Shown: positions 15,530-22,986 of the stretch, one piece after another | How positions within the stretch are numbered: position 1 is the first letter of the stretch | Layout: the number at the start of each line of letters is the position of its first letter | Translations under genes and position numbers: made by a program | Notes under the pieces: model-generated | What the model saw: the letters and a program-made list of their open reading frames with translations, nothing else | Database searches by the model: none | Told to the model about the DNA's origin: nothing | From: Crassaminicella indica | GTDB taxonomy: Bacteria > Bacillota > Clostridia > Peptostreptococcales > Thermotaleaceae | Assembly: GCF_019203185.1 (NCBI RefSeq) | Contig: NZ_CP078093.1 | Span: forward strand, 2,515,058-2,579,057 | Length of the DNA stretch: 64,000 nt | Direction of reading: 5' to 3'

Positions 15530-16693
15530 TCATATATTTTCTTTCATTAATTTTGAGAACATATCTACAAAATTAGCTCCTTTAATACCTTTTTCTGTTA
15601 CAATATCAACTTTGCCGATTTGTTGTCCATCTTTTGTAAGTATGATCTCCCCTATCTTTTCATTTTCTTTAAATGGAGCTTTTATACTCTTTGGTAATAT
15701 AATCTCCTTTTGGACTTTATTTTCTTCCCCTTTTTTAACTAAAACACTCAAATCATCTTTTGCAACAGCATTAACCTTTTCCTCTTTTCCTTTTTCAACT
15801 ATTATCTCATCTATAATTTGATTTTTTCTTGCAATCAGAACACTACTATAAGCAGCAAATCCATAATTTAATAATTTTTTAGCTTCATTAAATCTTATAT
15901 TAGACGTAGGACTTCCTAAAATCACAGCAATTAATGTAAGACCATTTTTTGTAGCTGAAGCAGATAAACAATATTTAGCATCAGCAGTATATCCAGTTTT
16001 TATTCCATTTGCTCCAGGATAAGTTCTAATAAGTTTATTAGTATTTGTAAGCTGTAAATTTGTCTGCCTTTTATTTTTTAAACCCACCTTCATTGTTGAC
16101 ATCCAAATAGTCAAATACTCATGAATCTTAGGATACTTAAGCAATTCTTTAGACATTAATGCAATATCATAAGCACTTGTATAATGCCCCTCTTGAGGTA
16201 ATCCATTTGTATTCATAAATTGTGTATCCTTCATTCCAAGCTCTCTTGCTTTTTCATTCATTTTTTTTACAAACATCTCTTCTGTTCCACTAATATGCTC
16301 ACCTAAAGCAACACAAGCATCATTTGCAGAAGCTACTGCAATACCTTTTAAAAGCTCCTCTACTGTTTTTTCTTCACCAGGCTCTAGATAAAGCTGACTT
16401 CCTCCCATAGATGAAGCTCGATCACTAATAACCACTTTATCTTCTAAGGAAACAACTCCTTTTTGAATAGCTTCCATAGTCAGTACCATTGTCATTATTT
16501 TTGTTACACTAGCAGGTGGAAGCTTATCATGTATATTTTTTGCATATATTATTCTTCCACTAGAAGCATCCATTAAAATTGCAGCCTTAGCATCTACATC
16601 AAATTCTTCAGCATTAACCAACAAACTAAAATTGCTAAAAATCAACATAAAGCATATCAAAAAAACAATTTTTTTACTGCTTTTTAATTTCAT
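15530..16693 (-). CDS. dacF: D-alanyl-D-alanine carboxypeptidase DacF
   Basis: A 387-residue S11-family penicillin-binding carboxypeptidase with a signal peptide (KKIVFLICFMLIFSNFSLLVNAEE, in parts). Catalytic motifs are SVTK (PPASVTKIMTM), the SAN form of the second motif (VASANDACVAL) and KTG (GIKTGYTADAK). A C-terminal beta domain ends in a likely amphipathic anchor (FVDMFSKLMKENI). DacF of bacilli is made in the forespore and modifies spore cortex cross-linking. A strong sigma-F/G-like promoter lies 35 bp upstream. Unlike in bacilli, no spoIIA operon follows; the next gene downstream is scpA. Confidence 0.93.
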   Translation of the reverse strand: MKLKSSKKIVFLICFMLIFSNFSLLVNAEEFDVDAKAAILMDASSGRIIYAKNIHDKLPPASVTKIMTMVLTMEAIQKGVVSLEDKVVISDRASSMGGSQLYLEPGEEKTVEELLKGIAVASANDACVALGEHISGTEEMFVKKMNEKARELGMKDTQFMNTNGLPQEGHYTSAYDIALMSKELLKYPKIHEYLTIWMSTMKVGLKNKRQTNLQLTNTNKLIRTYPGANGIKTGYTADAKYCLSASATKNGLTLIAVILGSPTSNIRFNEAKKLLNYGFAAYSSVLIARKNQIIDEIIVEKGKEEKVNAVAKDDLSVLVKKGEENKVQKEIILPKSIKAPFKENEKIGEIILTKDGQQIGKVDIVTEKGIKGANFVDMFSKLMKENI

Positions 16694-16725
16694 ATAAAGT
16701 CCTCCTTGCTAAGTTTGTTTAATCT

Positions 16726-16755
16726 TATCTTTTCCACCTATTACTTTTGTTATAC
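16726..16755 (-). promoter_or_regulatory. Sigma-F/G-type promoter of dacF
   Basis: Minus strand GTATA (16751-16755), exactly 15 nt, GGAAAAGATA (16726-16735), close to GYATA-N15-GGNNANANTA. B. subtilis dacF is controlled by sigma-F, so site and gene agree. Confidence 0.6.
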
Positions 16756-16795
16756 GTCAGAGGACATTTATCGCATTACATGAAATAATTGGCTA

Positions 16796-16822
16796 TAAAA
16801 AGAGCCTTTTTAGGCTCTTGGG
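16796..16822 (-). terminator. Terminator after xerD
   Basis: The stem AAGAGCCT / AGGCTCTT, followed by TTTAT on the minus strand, overlapping the end of xerD. Confidence 0.85.
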
Positions 16823-17697
16823 TGTGTTTTATTATAAACTTCTTTAATTTTACTTTTTGTAAGAAGGGTGTATATTTGTGTTGTAGAAATATCCGAATGA
16901 CCTAGCATTTCTTGAACGGATTTTAAGTCAGCACCATTTTGCAATAAATGAGTTGCAAAAGAATGTCTTAAAGTATGTGGCGTAATTTTTTTATCAATTT
17001 TTGCTTTTTGAGTATATTTCTTTATAATCTTCCAAAAACCTTGTCGTGTTAATCTTGTCCCACAATAATTCACAAACAAAGCCTTCTCTGTTTCCTCTTT
17101 CACAATATTATTTCGAACAGTTTTTATATATTTTTCTAGAGCCTTTTTAGCCATAGACCCAATAGGAATAATTCTTTCTTTTAAATGGTTATTACAACAT
17201 TTAATATATGACATATCTAAATTTACATGTGAATGATCTAATGCTACTAATTCAGACACACGTATACCCGTTGCATATAAAAGTTCCAACATAGCTTTAT
17301 CTCTTATACCTTTCGCACTGTTCTCATCAGGCTGAGCCAATAATAATTCAACTTCTTTTAACGTCAAAACAGCAGGTAATCGCTTCTCTGATTTAGGAGA
17401 TTCTAAATGAATTGTTGGGTCTTTATCAATATATTTTTCGTTTAATAAAAATTTACAAAACGAACGAATAGATGCAAGATTTCTTGAAATAGTAGATGTA
17501 GCCTTTCCTATTTTTTGCAAATATAATAAATATGTAATGATTGTTGTTTTATTAATATCCTTAATATGTTCTATATTTTTGTCTTTAAAAAAATCTATAA
17601 ATTGTGAAATATCTCTTTTATAAGACTCTAAAGTATTTTTAGATACTTCTTTTTCATGAGCTAAGTAATGGGTAAAACCATCTAAATAAATATTCAT
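16810..17697 (-). CDS. xerD: Site-specific tyrosine recombinase XerD
   Basis: A 295-residue tyrosine recombinase of the XerD type that resolves chromosome dimers at dif with XerC. It has an N-terminal SAM-like DNA-binding domain (YLDGFTHYLAHEKEVSKNTLESY, in parts). The catalytic residues are Arg in LYATGIRVSELVALD, HTLRHSFATHLL (HxxR), His in MLGHSDISTTQIY and the nucleophile Tyr in that last motif. GTG 17727 precedes the ribosome site. ATG 17697, 9 nt after AAGGAG, gives the standard length. Position after spoIIM and a small membrane-protein gene matches the bacillar order. Confidence 0.95.
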   Translation of the reverse strand: MNIYLDGFTHYLAHEKEVSKNTLESYKRDISQFIDFFKDKNIEHIKDINKTTIITYLLYLQKIGKATSTISRNLASIRSFCKFLLNEKYIDKDPTIHLESPKSEKRLPAVLTLKEVELLLAQPDENSAKGIRDKAMLELLYATGIRVSELVALDHSHVNLDMSYIKCCNNHLKERIIPIGSMAKKALEKYIKTVRNNIVKEETEKALFVNYCGTRLTRQGFWKIIKKYTQKAKIDKKITPHTLRHSFATHLLQNGADLKSVQEMLGHSDISTTQIYTLLTKSKIKEVYNKTHPRA

Positions 17698-17775
17698 AAA
17701 ACTTATCTCCTTTGTTTGTAAATCCACCTTTGGATATTATTCAACATATCTAATAAAAATCCTCTAATCTTTTCA

Positions 17776-17994
17776 TTATTTTATAAAACATTTTAACATT
17801 TGAGAAAAATATTCCTCAAAATGATTTTCTTCTATATAAACTTTTGATACAAAAGTACTGTTTCCTCTATGAGGCTCGTTTCTTTCTTGCATTATATACA
17901 TATGAATTAGATGATCAATAAATTGAGGTAATAAAATAGAAAATATGATTAAAATCAATATAATTTTTAAAAACAAGTTCAAATACTTAGTCAT
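17776..17994 (-). CDS. Small membrane protein between spoIIM and xerD
   Basis: A 72-residue protein with one N-terminal membrane segment (LKIILILIIFSILLPQFI, residues ~9-26) and a polar tail (QERNEPHRGNSTF, then IEENHFEEYFSQMLKCF). GGGGGA lies 7 nt before the ATG. In B. subtilis a small one-segment membrane protein, YqzK (DUF4227), occupies the same slot next to xerD. Equivalence here rests on position and layout, not on clear sequence similarity. Confidence 0.7.
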   Translation of the reverse strand: MTKYLNLFLKIILILIIFSILLPQFIDHLIHMYIMQERNEPHRGNSTFVSKVYIEENHFEEYFSQMLKCFIK

Positions 17995-18011
17995 CTCTTA
18001 ATCCCCCAAAA

Positions 18012-18650
18012 TCACATATACTTAGAAAATATTTTCATAAATACAGGTGTTACATAAGCTTCAATTATACAACCTAGTATAATAAAAAAGAAAATTGAAG
18101 CATTAATTGTACTATATAAAACAAACTGTTTCAAGGTGCTATTGTGTACGTTATAAGACTTTCTTAATTTATTTCCAATAAGCATTTTGGAAAATCCAAT
18201 ACCAATAACAGCAATAATAATAATGCTTGGTACTATGAGTAAATTTTGAGGAAATATAGAAATAAGAGAAAAAATAACTCCTTTAAATCCAAGTTGTTCT
18301 ACCAAAAAACCAACTGTAAAACCTATAATTAATCCTCTTATAGCAACTAATAATAATATAAGAGGCATCCCTATAACTGTTATCCCAAGAATCCAAATCA
18401 AAGCTGCCGTCTGTAAATTATTAATTAGTGATTGTTTTAATACAGAGGAAGCATCAATAGGTTTATTACTTAAAACCTGAAAAAAATTTTTCATATAACT
18501 AATTAATTCCTGTTTTTGATAATCACCCAAAGCTTTTACGGTAAAAGCTCCAGATGAAATACCTATAATAAAAAACATACATACAAAAAAATATATCACG
18601 CCATTACCTTGTATATGCTTGAATGCTAAATTCCCAAATCTTTTGAGCAA
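18012..18650 (-). CDS. spoIIM: Stage II sporulation protein M
   Basis: A 212-residue integral membrane protein of the SpoIIDMP engulfment complex, which remodels septal peptidoglycan in the mother cell. It has about five membrane segments (first at IYFFVCMFFIIGISSGAF; central LLLVAIRGLIIGFTVGFLV; C-terminal FILGCIIEAYVTPVFMKIF). The motifs IRGLIIGFTVGFL and EAYVTP are conserved in SpoIIM. GTG 18668 precedes the ribosome site; TTG 18650, 6 nt after GGGGGA, gives MLKRFGN. A sigma-E-like promoter starts ~40 bp upstream. Confidence 0.93.
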   Translation of the reverse strand: MLKRFGNLAFKHIQGNGVIYFFVCMFFIIGISSGAFTVKALGDYQKQELISYMKNFFQVLSNKPIDASSVLKQSLINNLQTAALIWILGITVIGMPLILLLVAIRGLIIGFTVGFLVEQLGFKGVIFSLISIFPQNLLIVPSIIIIAVIGIGFSKMLIGNKLRKSYNVHNSTLKQFVLYSTINASIFFFIILGCIIEAYVTPVFMKIFSKYM

Positions 18651-18686
18651 AACAAATCCCCCTCTCACATATCTTTTGTTTGTAAA

Positions 18687-18715
18687 ATCTTATGCAAGAA
18701 GGGGACATATTATGA
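18687..18715 (-). promoter_or_regulatory. Candidate sigma-E promoter of spoIIM
   Basis: Minus strand TCATAAT (18709-18715), 14 nt, CATAAGAT (18687-18694), compared with KMATATT-N14-CATACANT. spoIIM is a known sigma-E gene in B. subtilis. Confidence 0.5.
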
Positions 18716-18747
18716 CTTGTCTTATATTTTTTATACATATCATATTA

Positions 18748-19281
18748 TTATTTGAGTAAATCTTTTGCTGCTAAAATTGCCAAAATAGTTTTACTATCTT
18801 TTATTTTCCCATCATAAACCATACTTACTAACTTATCCATATCTATACATTCCATTTCTATATGTTCATCTTCATCAGGAGAAGCTTTTCCTTTAATAAG
18901 ATCTTTTGCTAAGTATAGATATATTCTCTCATTTGAAAATCCTGGTGATGTATAGAAGCTAAATAAAAACTGCATATTTTTTGCTTCATATCCAGTTTCT
19001 TCTTTTAATTCTCTAATAGCACAAGATAAAGGTTCTTCATCTTTATCTATTTTACCTGCTGGAACCTCTAATAAAATACTTTCCACTGGCTTTCTAAACT
19101 GTTTTACCATAATAATTTTATTATCCTCTGTAATTGGTACAATAGCTACTGCTCCAGGATGTTCAACTATTTCTCTAGTTGCTTGTTTTTCTCCTGGTAA
19201 TAAAACTGTATCTACGCGTAACTGAATCATCTTTCCTTCATAAATCCTATCAGACTTAATAGTAATCTCATTTGGTATCAT
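18748..19281 (-). CDS. nudF: ADP-ribose pyrophosphatase (Nudix)
   Basis: A 177-residue Nudix hydrolase that cleaves ADP-ribose to AMP and ribose 5-phosphate. The full Nudix box is present (AGKIDKDEEPLSCAIRELKEETGY), along with the upstream VKQFRKPVESILLEVPAG and the TSPGFSNERIYLYLA block typical of the ADPR group. The frame reaches 19371, but the first 30 codons are membrane-like noise. The ATG at 19281 has GGAGG 8 nt upstream. In B. subtilis nudF sits next to mciZ, and the same arrangement, in divergent orientation, appears here. Confidence 0.93.
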   Translation of the reverse strand: MIPNEITIKSDRIYEGKMIQLRVDTVLLPGEKQATREIVEHPGAVAIVPITEDNKIIMVKQFRKPVESILLEVPAGKIDKDEEPLSCAIRELKEETGYEAKNMQFLFSFYTSPGFSNERIYLYLAKDLIKGKASPDEDEHIEMECIDMDKLVSMVYDGKIKDSKTILAILAAKDLLK

Positions 19282-19298
19282 AATCTTCACCTCCATAA

Positions 19299-19328
19299 GG
19301 AATATTTTAAGACAAGCTACCATATAAT
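19299..19328 (+). promoter_or_regulatory. Near-consensus sigma-E promoter of the mciZ-like gene
   Basis: Plus strand GGAATATT (19299-19306), exactly 14 nt, CATATAAT (19321-19328). This matches the mother-cell sigma-E consensus KMATATT-N14-CATACANT at nearly every position. The start codon follows 30 bp later. B. subtilis mciZ is itself a sigma-E gene. Confidence 0.65.
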
Positions 19329-19357
19329 ATAATAACAAAATATAAGGATGTGATAAA

Positions 19358-19489
19358 ATGTATAAAGTCATAACTACTAATCAATTTTATCTTATTGGTA
19401 AAGTTTCTGATTTATTAGAGATTCTAGAAGAGCTTTCTAATGAATACACTACCGTAACATCTTTAATTGAGGATCATTTAAAGTCATAA
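19358..19489 (+). CDS. mciZ: MciZ-like FtsZ assembly inhibitor, 43 residues
   Basis: A short gene, ATG after AAGGATG, encoding MYKVITTNQFYLIGKVSDLL then EILEELSNEYTTVTSLIEDHLKS. Its pattern K-V-(n)-L-(I/V)-G-K-...-I-x-x-x-L-x-E-...-Y-x-x-V-...-I follows that of the 40-residue B. subtilis MciZ, which caps FtsZ filaments in the mother cell and blocks Z-ring formation. Support comes from the location beside nudF, the short length and a near-consensus sigma-E promoter. The last 41 bp overlap the convergent DUF3866 gene. The identification rests on my recall of MciZ and needs a profile search. Confidence 0.65.
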   Translation: MYKVITTNQFYLIGKVSDLLEILEELSNEYTTVTSLIEDHLKS

Positions 19490-20564
19490 CTCCTAATTTT
19501 GCTGCTAGAGCAACTGTAATAAAGTACTCTTGGTCTTCCATAAAATTTCTTCCCATTGTACGCATATTCAATGTTGAATTTTTTAGAACATCTATAGCAT
19601 TACCAATATCCATATATATTATTTTATGTTTTTTTTGGATTGTTGTCTCTTTTAACTGAGAACAAATATATTCTTTTTTGCTATTTTCAAATTTAGGAAT
19701 ACATACAATCGCCTGCGTCTTACTTATTTTATCAAGTACAGTAATAGTATGATGGCTAATCCCTTTATGCCTTTTTCTTTTATCTGCAAAGCTTATTCTT
19801 AAAGCAGCAATAGGAATTCCTCCTAAATCATTTACAGCATCAATCACATACCCTTGCTCTATTCCGCTAAAACCATATTTAGTTCCTGTTCCAGCAATAC
19901 CTGGTCCCATTGTTACAATAGCTATATCACATTTTAGTATTTCTTTTGCTGCAATAAGACCATTATAGATATTTATACAATCTAAATCTCCTCCAAAAGC
20001 ATTTCCAATAGTTATTGTTCCATTTATTAACTCTTTTTCTTTTAATCTCTTTACAATATTACTTAAATATATAGGGAGTGCTGCTCCATCTGTCATAATA
20101 TAAGCAATTTTTATATCTGGATTCATAAATTTTATCATTTCTATCATCGGAGGCAACATACTATGTAATGTTCCTACAATCACAGGCATATCGTCTAAAG
20201 ATTTGAACTTTTTAAAAACCTCATGATATTTACTTCCTTGTTCTTCTGCAGCAAATACTTTCAATTGATAAGGAGTATATCTTAATTTCATTATATGTCC
20301 ACCCTCTGATATATCTTGATCAGGTTTATCTAAATTAGATATGACAAAATGATATCCACCCGTTCCAAGACTTAAATCTACTGCAGTAGTATTTAATAAT
20401 AAATGATCACCAATATCTACACAGCCCGTAAGCCTATTATAATTTATAGCCTTGTAATCTGTATTATTTATTTTCACTAAAACTTCAACCTTGTTATCAT
20501 CTTTATTCAAAATTTTTATAGCCTTTCCAATTTTTATTCCTATCAATGGCTTCCCTCTTTTCAT
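19449..20564 (-). CDS. DUF3866 family protein
   Basis: A 371-residue cytoplasmic protein of the DUF3866 family, found mainly in Actinobacteria and spore-forming Firmicutes next to division genes. It has no signal peptide or membrane segment. Conserved-looking stretches include GDHLLLNTTAVDLSLGTGG near residue 70, MTDGAALPIYLS in the middle, TIGNAFGGDLDCINIYNG and TMGPGIAGTGTKYGFSGI. Biochemical function is unknown. It is the last gene of a minus-strand run from steA and ends opposite the mciZ-like gene. Confidence 0.82.
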   Translation of the reverse strand: MKRGKPLIGIKIGKAIKILNKDDNKVEVLVKINNTDYKAINYNRLTGCVDIGDHLLLNTTAVDLSLGTGGYHFVISNLDKPDQDISEGGHIMKLRYTPYQLKVFAAEEQGSKYHEVFKKFKSLDDMPVIVGTLHSMLPPMIEMIKFMNPDIKIAYIMTDGAALPIYLSNIVKRLKEKELINGTITIGNAFGGDLDCINIYNGLIAAKEILKCDIAIVTMGPGIAGTGTKYGFSGIEQGYVIDAVNDLGGIPIAALRISFADKRKRHKGISHHTITVLDKISKTQAIVCIPKFENSKKEYICSQLKETTIQKKHKIIYMDIGNAIDVLKNSTLNMRTMGRNFMEDQEYFITVALAAKLGVMTLNDPQLKMLR

Positions 20565-20584
20565 ATAAATATTTCTATTAAAGA

Positions 20585-20611
20585 AAAAGGCAGATATTTT
20601 TTATCTACCTA
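20585..20611 (-). terminator. Terminator after the MraY-like transferase gene
   Basis: The stem AGGTAGATA / TATCTGCCT, followed by TTTTTCTTT on the minus strand. It includes the stop codon at 20601 and separates that gene from the DUF3866 gene. Confidence 0.75.
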
Positions 20612-21416
20612 TTTCATCAAAATACTTTAATATTTTCACCCTTTGAATGGTTTCTGTTAAAGAATACTTCTCCGTATAAAGATGTAATAAAATTAAAAAT
20701 CCTAGTATAATCATTCTTACAGGAAAGCTTAAACTAATAGATACAATTCCTAAAGAAATCCCTAAAATATTTGACCCTACATCTCCCATCATAGATTTTG
20801 CTTTTAAATCATATGGTATATACGCTAATGAAGAACCTATTAGCCCAAGCAATAAAAAGCAAAATATTTCATTAATAGGACTTATAACTAAAATCACACC
20901 TGTAACTAAAAATCCTTTTAAAGCTCTACCTGGTCTTAAATCTAGTAAATTAATAAAATTAGTAAAAAGAGCTACAATCAATGTATTGATAAAAATATCT
21001 ATAATATCTTTAGAAATAATCATACTAATTGTAAATGCAATTAATCCTCCAAAAGCAGCTTTAAATCCTCCTGTTGTTAACTCAAGCTTTAACATCTTTT
21101 TAAAATGTCCCTTAAGACCTGTAACACTTCTATTCCCTAGTAAATCATCTAACAATCCAGAAAACCCCATAGCTAAAATTCCAATTAAAAAAATAATACC
21201 ATAAATAATCCTGCTTCCGTTTATCCAAGATAATAAAAAAATAACATTTACAGTAACAACAGGGATAAATATGAGTCCCATTCCTACAGGAATATTTTCT
21301 CCTTTATAATTACTCTTTACACATGCTGTATCATATAACAATTTCATGAACATGGGAATAATGAATTTAGTAAAGATAAAGCCTATTCCTAAACAAAAAA
21401 CGCTTATAAATATCAC
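20601..21416 (-). CDS. MraY/WecA-like polyprenyl-phosphate sugar-1-P transferase
   Basis: A 271-residue integral membrane protein of the glycosyltransferase family 4 (PNPT) superfamily, with about nine membrane segments. Visible family marks are GMGLIFIPVV near residue 45, GFSGLLDDLLGNRSVTGLKGHFKKML (the DD motif for metal binding, in parts), FTNFINLLDLRPGRALKGF and KAKSMMGDVGSNILG. The usual enzyme transfers a sugar phosphate from a UDP-sugar to undecaprenyl phosphate. The exact substrate is unknown. It overlaps the GT2 gene by 4 bp and belongs to the SteA/SteB cluster, hinting at an envelope glycolipid used at the septum. Confidence 0.8.
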   Translation of the reverse strand: MIFISVFCLGIGFIFTKFIIPMFMKLLYDTACVKSNYKGENIPVGMGLIFIPVVTVNVIFLLSWINGSRIIYGIIFLIGILAMGFSGLLDDLLGNRSVTGLKGHFKKMLKLELTTGGFKAAFGGLIAFTISMIISKDIIDIFINTLIVALFTNFINLLDLRPGRALKGFLVTGVILVISPINEIFCFLLLGLIGSSLAYIPYDLKAKSMMGDVGSNILGISLGIVSISLSFPVRMIILGFLILLHLYTEKYSLTETIQRVKILKYFDEIGR

Positions 21417-22099
21417 CTCATCACCTCTTTATGCTTTCGAAGCAATGTTAATAGTATTTGATAAAACTGTTTCCCTCTATGGACAAAGCTTTTAAAATCC
21501 CTTCCCGTCTCCCTATGAGTCATATTCACATCGACTTCTTTAATTCGATATCCCATATTTAAAATATCAATCGTCATTCCTACCTCAACACCATAATCAG
21601 TAGGCATTTTTTCAAATCTTCTAAGAACCTCTGTTTTAAAGGCTCTTTGTCCTGAAAGAGAAGTATATATCGTATGTCCTGTATAGAATTTCACACCATA
21701 CCTTGCAAGATTTTTAACTAATCCAAAACCACCCTTTTTCTTTGCAGCTGGAAATTTTGCAATTGTTACATCTGCCTGACCTTCTAATATAGGAACAACT
21801 AATTTATCAACCTCAGATGCAGTTTCTTTAAGATCTCCATCTAAAAAAACAATAATACTACTTTCCTTATATACTTTTTCTATACCAAAATTTAATGCAA
21901 ATCCTTTTCCATGATTTTCCTCTAAGCGATAAACTTCTACATTGGTACTTTTAGCAATTGTGTACGTATTGTCTTTTGATCCATCATCTATTATTACAAT
22001 TCTATCTACATAATTTGAAGCTTTAATTGCATCAATTGTATCCTTTATTCTATCCCCTTCATTATATGCTGGTACTAAAACAGTAATGCACTTAGACAC
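21413..22099 (-). CDS. Family 2 glycosyltransferase (dolichyl-phosphate mannosyltransferase-like)
   Basis: A 228-residue cytoplasmic glycosyltransferase with the GT-A fold. The N-terminal VLVPAYNEGDRIKDTIDAI, IIDDGSKDNT, HGKGFALNFGI and the metal-binding FLDGDLKE are clear, then LSGQRAFKTEVL. It probably transfers a sugar from a nucleotide sugar to a lipid carrier. The GTG at 22099 lies 8 nt after GGAG. It overlaps the downstream MraY-like gene by 4 bp, and the two likely act on the same lipid. Confidence 0.86.
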   Translation of the reverse strand: MSKCITVLVPAYNEGDRIKDTIDAIKASNYVDRIVIIDDGSKDNTYTIAKSTNVEVYRLEENHGKGFALNFGIEKVYKESSIIVFLDGDLKETASEVDKLVVPILEGQADVTIAKFPAAKKKGGFGLVKNLARYGVKFYTGHTIYTSLSGQRAFKTEVLRRFEKMPTDYGVEVGMTIDILNMGYRIKEVDVNMTHRETGRDFKSFVHRGKQFYQILLTLLRKHKEVMR

Positions 22100-22110
22100 A
22101 TAATCAACTC

Positions 22111-22986
22111 CTAGTCTGCTTTTATGAATCCTTCTGGAACTAAGCTTTCTGCAGTTTCTTTTTCACCAAAATGTCCTTCTTGACCACTAACTACCATTAA
22201 CATAGAGATTTTCCCCATAATCGTGTCTACATTATCTACTGTTGATATTCTAAGCTTTTTATACTCATCTATGTTAGAATAAGCAACCTCTAATTTTTCA
22301 ACAGCCACTACAGGGATATTTTTACTTTTTAGATAGGTAATCATCGGTATATCTATTTTATGCAATATACTCTTCTGTTCATCTATGCTTCCTCCTGCTA
22401 TGACAATATAATCAGCAGGACCAACCAATTCATCTGTATAGTCAATGATTTTCTTTTCTTTTAATTTTTTTATAAATTCTATATCATTTCCAGAGATCAA
22501 TACATTACAAAATTTATTAATGATTTTTATTTGCAAATCTTCTTTTGAATCTCCTGATAAATTAAATTCCTCTGCCAAAGCTGATAATTCTTCATCATTG
22601 CTTTCTTTCATAATAATATTTGTTACACTTCTTACTCCCGCTTTTTTAAAAGCATCATTAATTCCTGAATAATCATAATGCTCACTAGTTTCTAAAACAA
22701 TGACATTTAAATCCTTTAATTTATCTTTTACAAGTTCTGGATAAATTGTATTGATAAATTTTTCACTCTTATTTTTTTCTAGAGTTAACAAATCTATTTT
22801 TTCTTGCAAACTATCCTGTTTAATTTTAAATTCGTCAAATTTACTTTCAAGCTGTGCAACAATCTCCTTTTGTTGCTCTACAATTAGATCTTGTCCATCT
22901 AGCATAATACCAATAAATATACCTATTCCTATAGCTAAAAATATTGCAACAATGGTTATTACATAATATTTTAAATTGATTACCAA
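22111..22986 (-). CDS. steB: SteB-like protein (MctB/"copper transporter" family)
   Basis: A 291-residue protein with one N-terminal membrane segment (YYVITIVAIFLAIGIGIFIGIMLDG, in parts), a coiled coil (about residues 35-75) and an extracellular domain ending in GHFGEKETAESLVPEGFI. It belongs to the Pfam family MctB, named for a mycobacterial copper protein but called SteB in corynebacteria, where it pairs with SteA in division. The gene directly follows steA with a 7-bp overlap, which favours the SteB role over copper transport. Confidence 0.78.
   Translation of the reverse strand: MVINLKYYVITIVAIFLAIGIGIFIGIMLDGQDLIVEQQKEIVAQLESKFDEFKIKQDSLQEKIDLLTLEKNKSEKFINTIYPELVKDKLKDLNVIVLETSEHYDYSGINDAFKKAGVRSVTNIIMKESNDEELSALAEEFNLSGDSKEDLQIKIINKFCNVLISGNDIEFIKKLKEKKIIDYTDELVGPADYIVIAGGSIDEQKSILHKIDIPMITYLKSKNIPVVAVEKLEVAYSNIDEYKKLRISTVDNVDTIMGKISMLMVVSGQEGHFGEKETAESLVPEGFIKAD

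Noticed and set aside
22111-22986. Copper transporter function for the MctB-family protein
   Set aside because: Directly coupled to steA in a division and lipid-sugar cluster. No copper-binding motif was seen.
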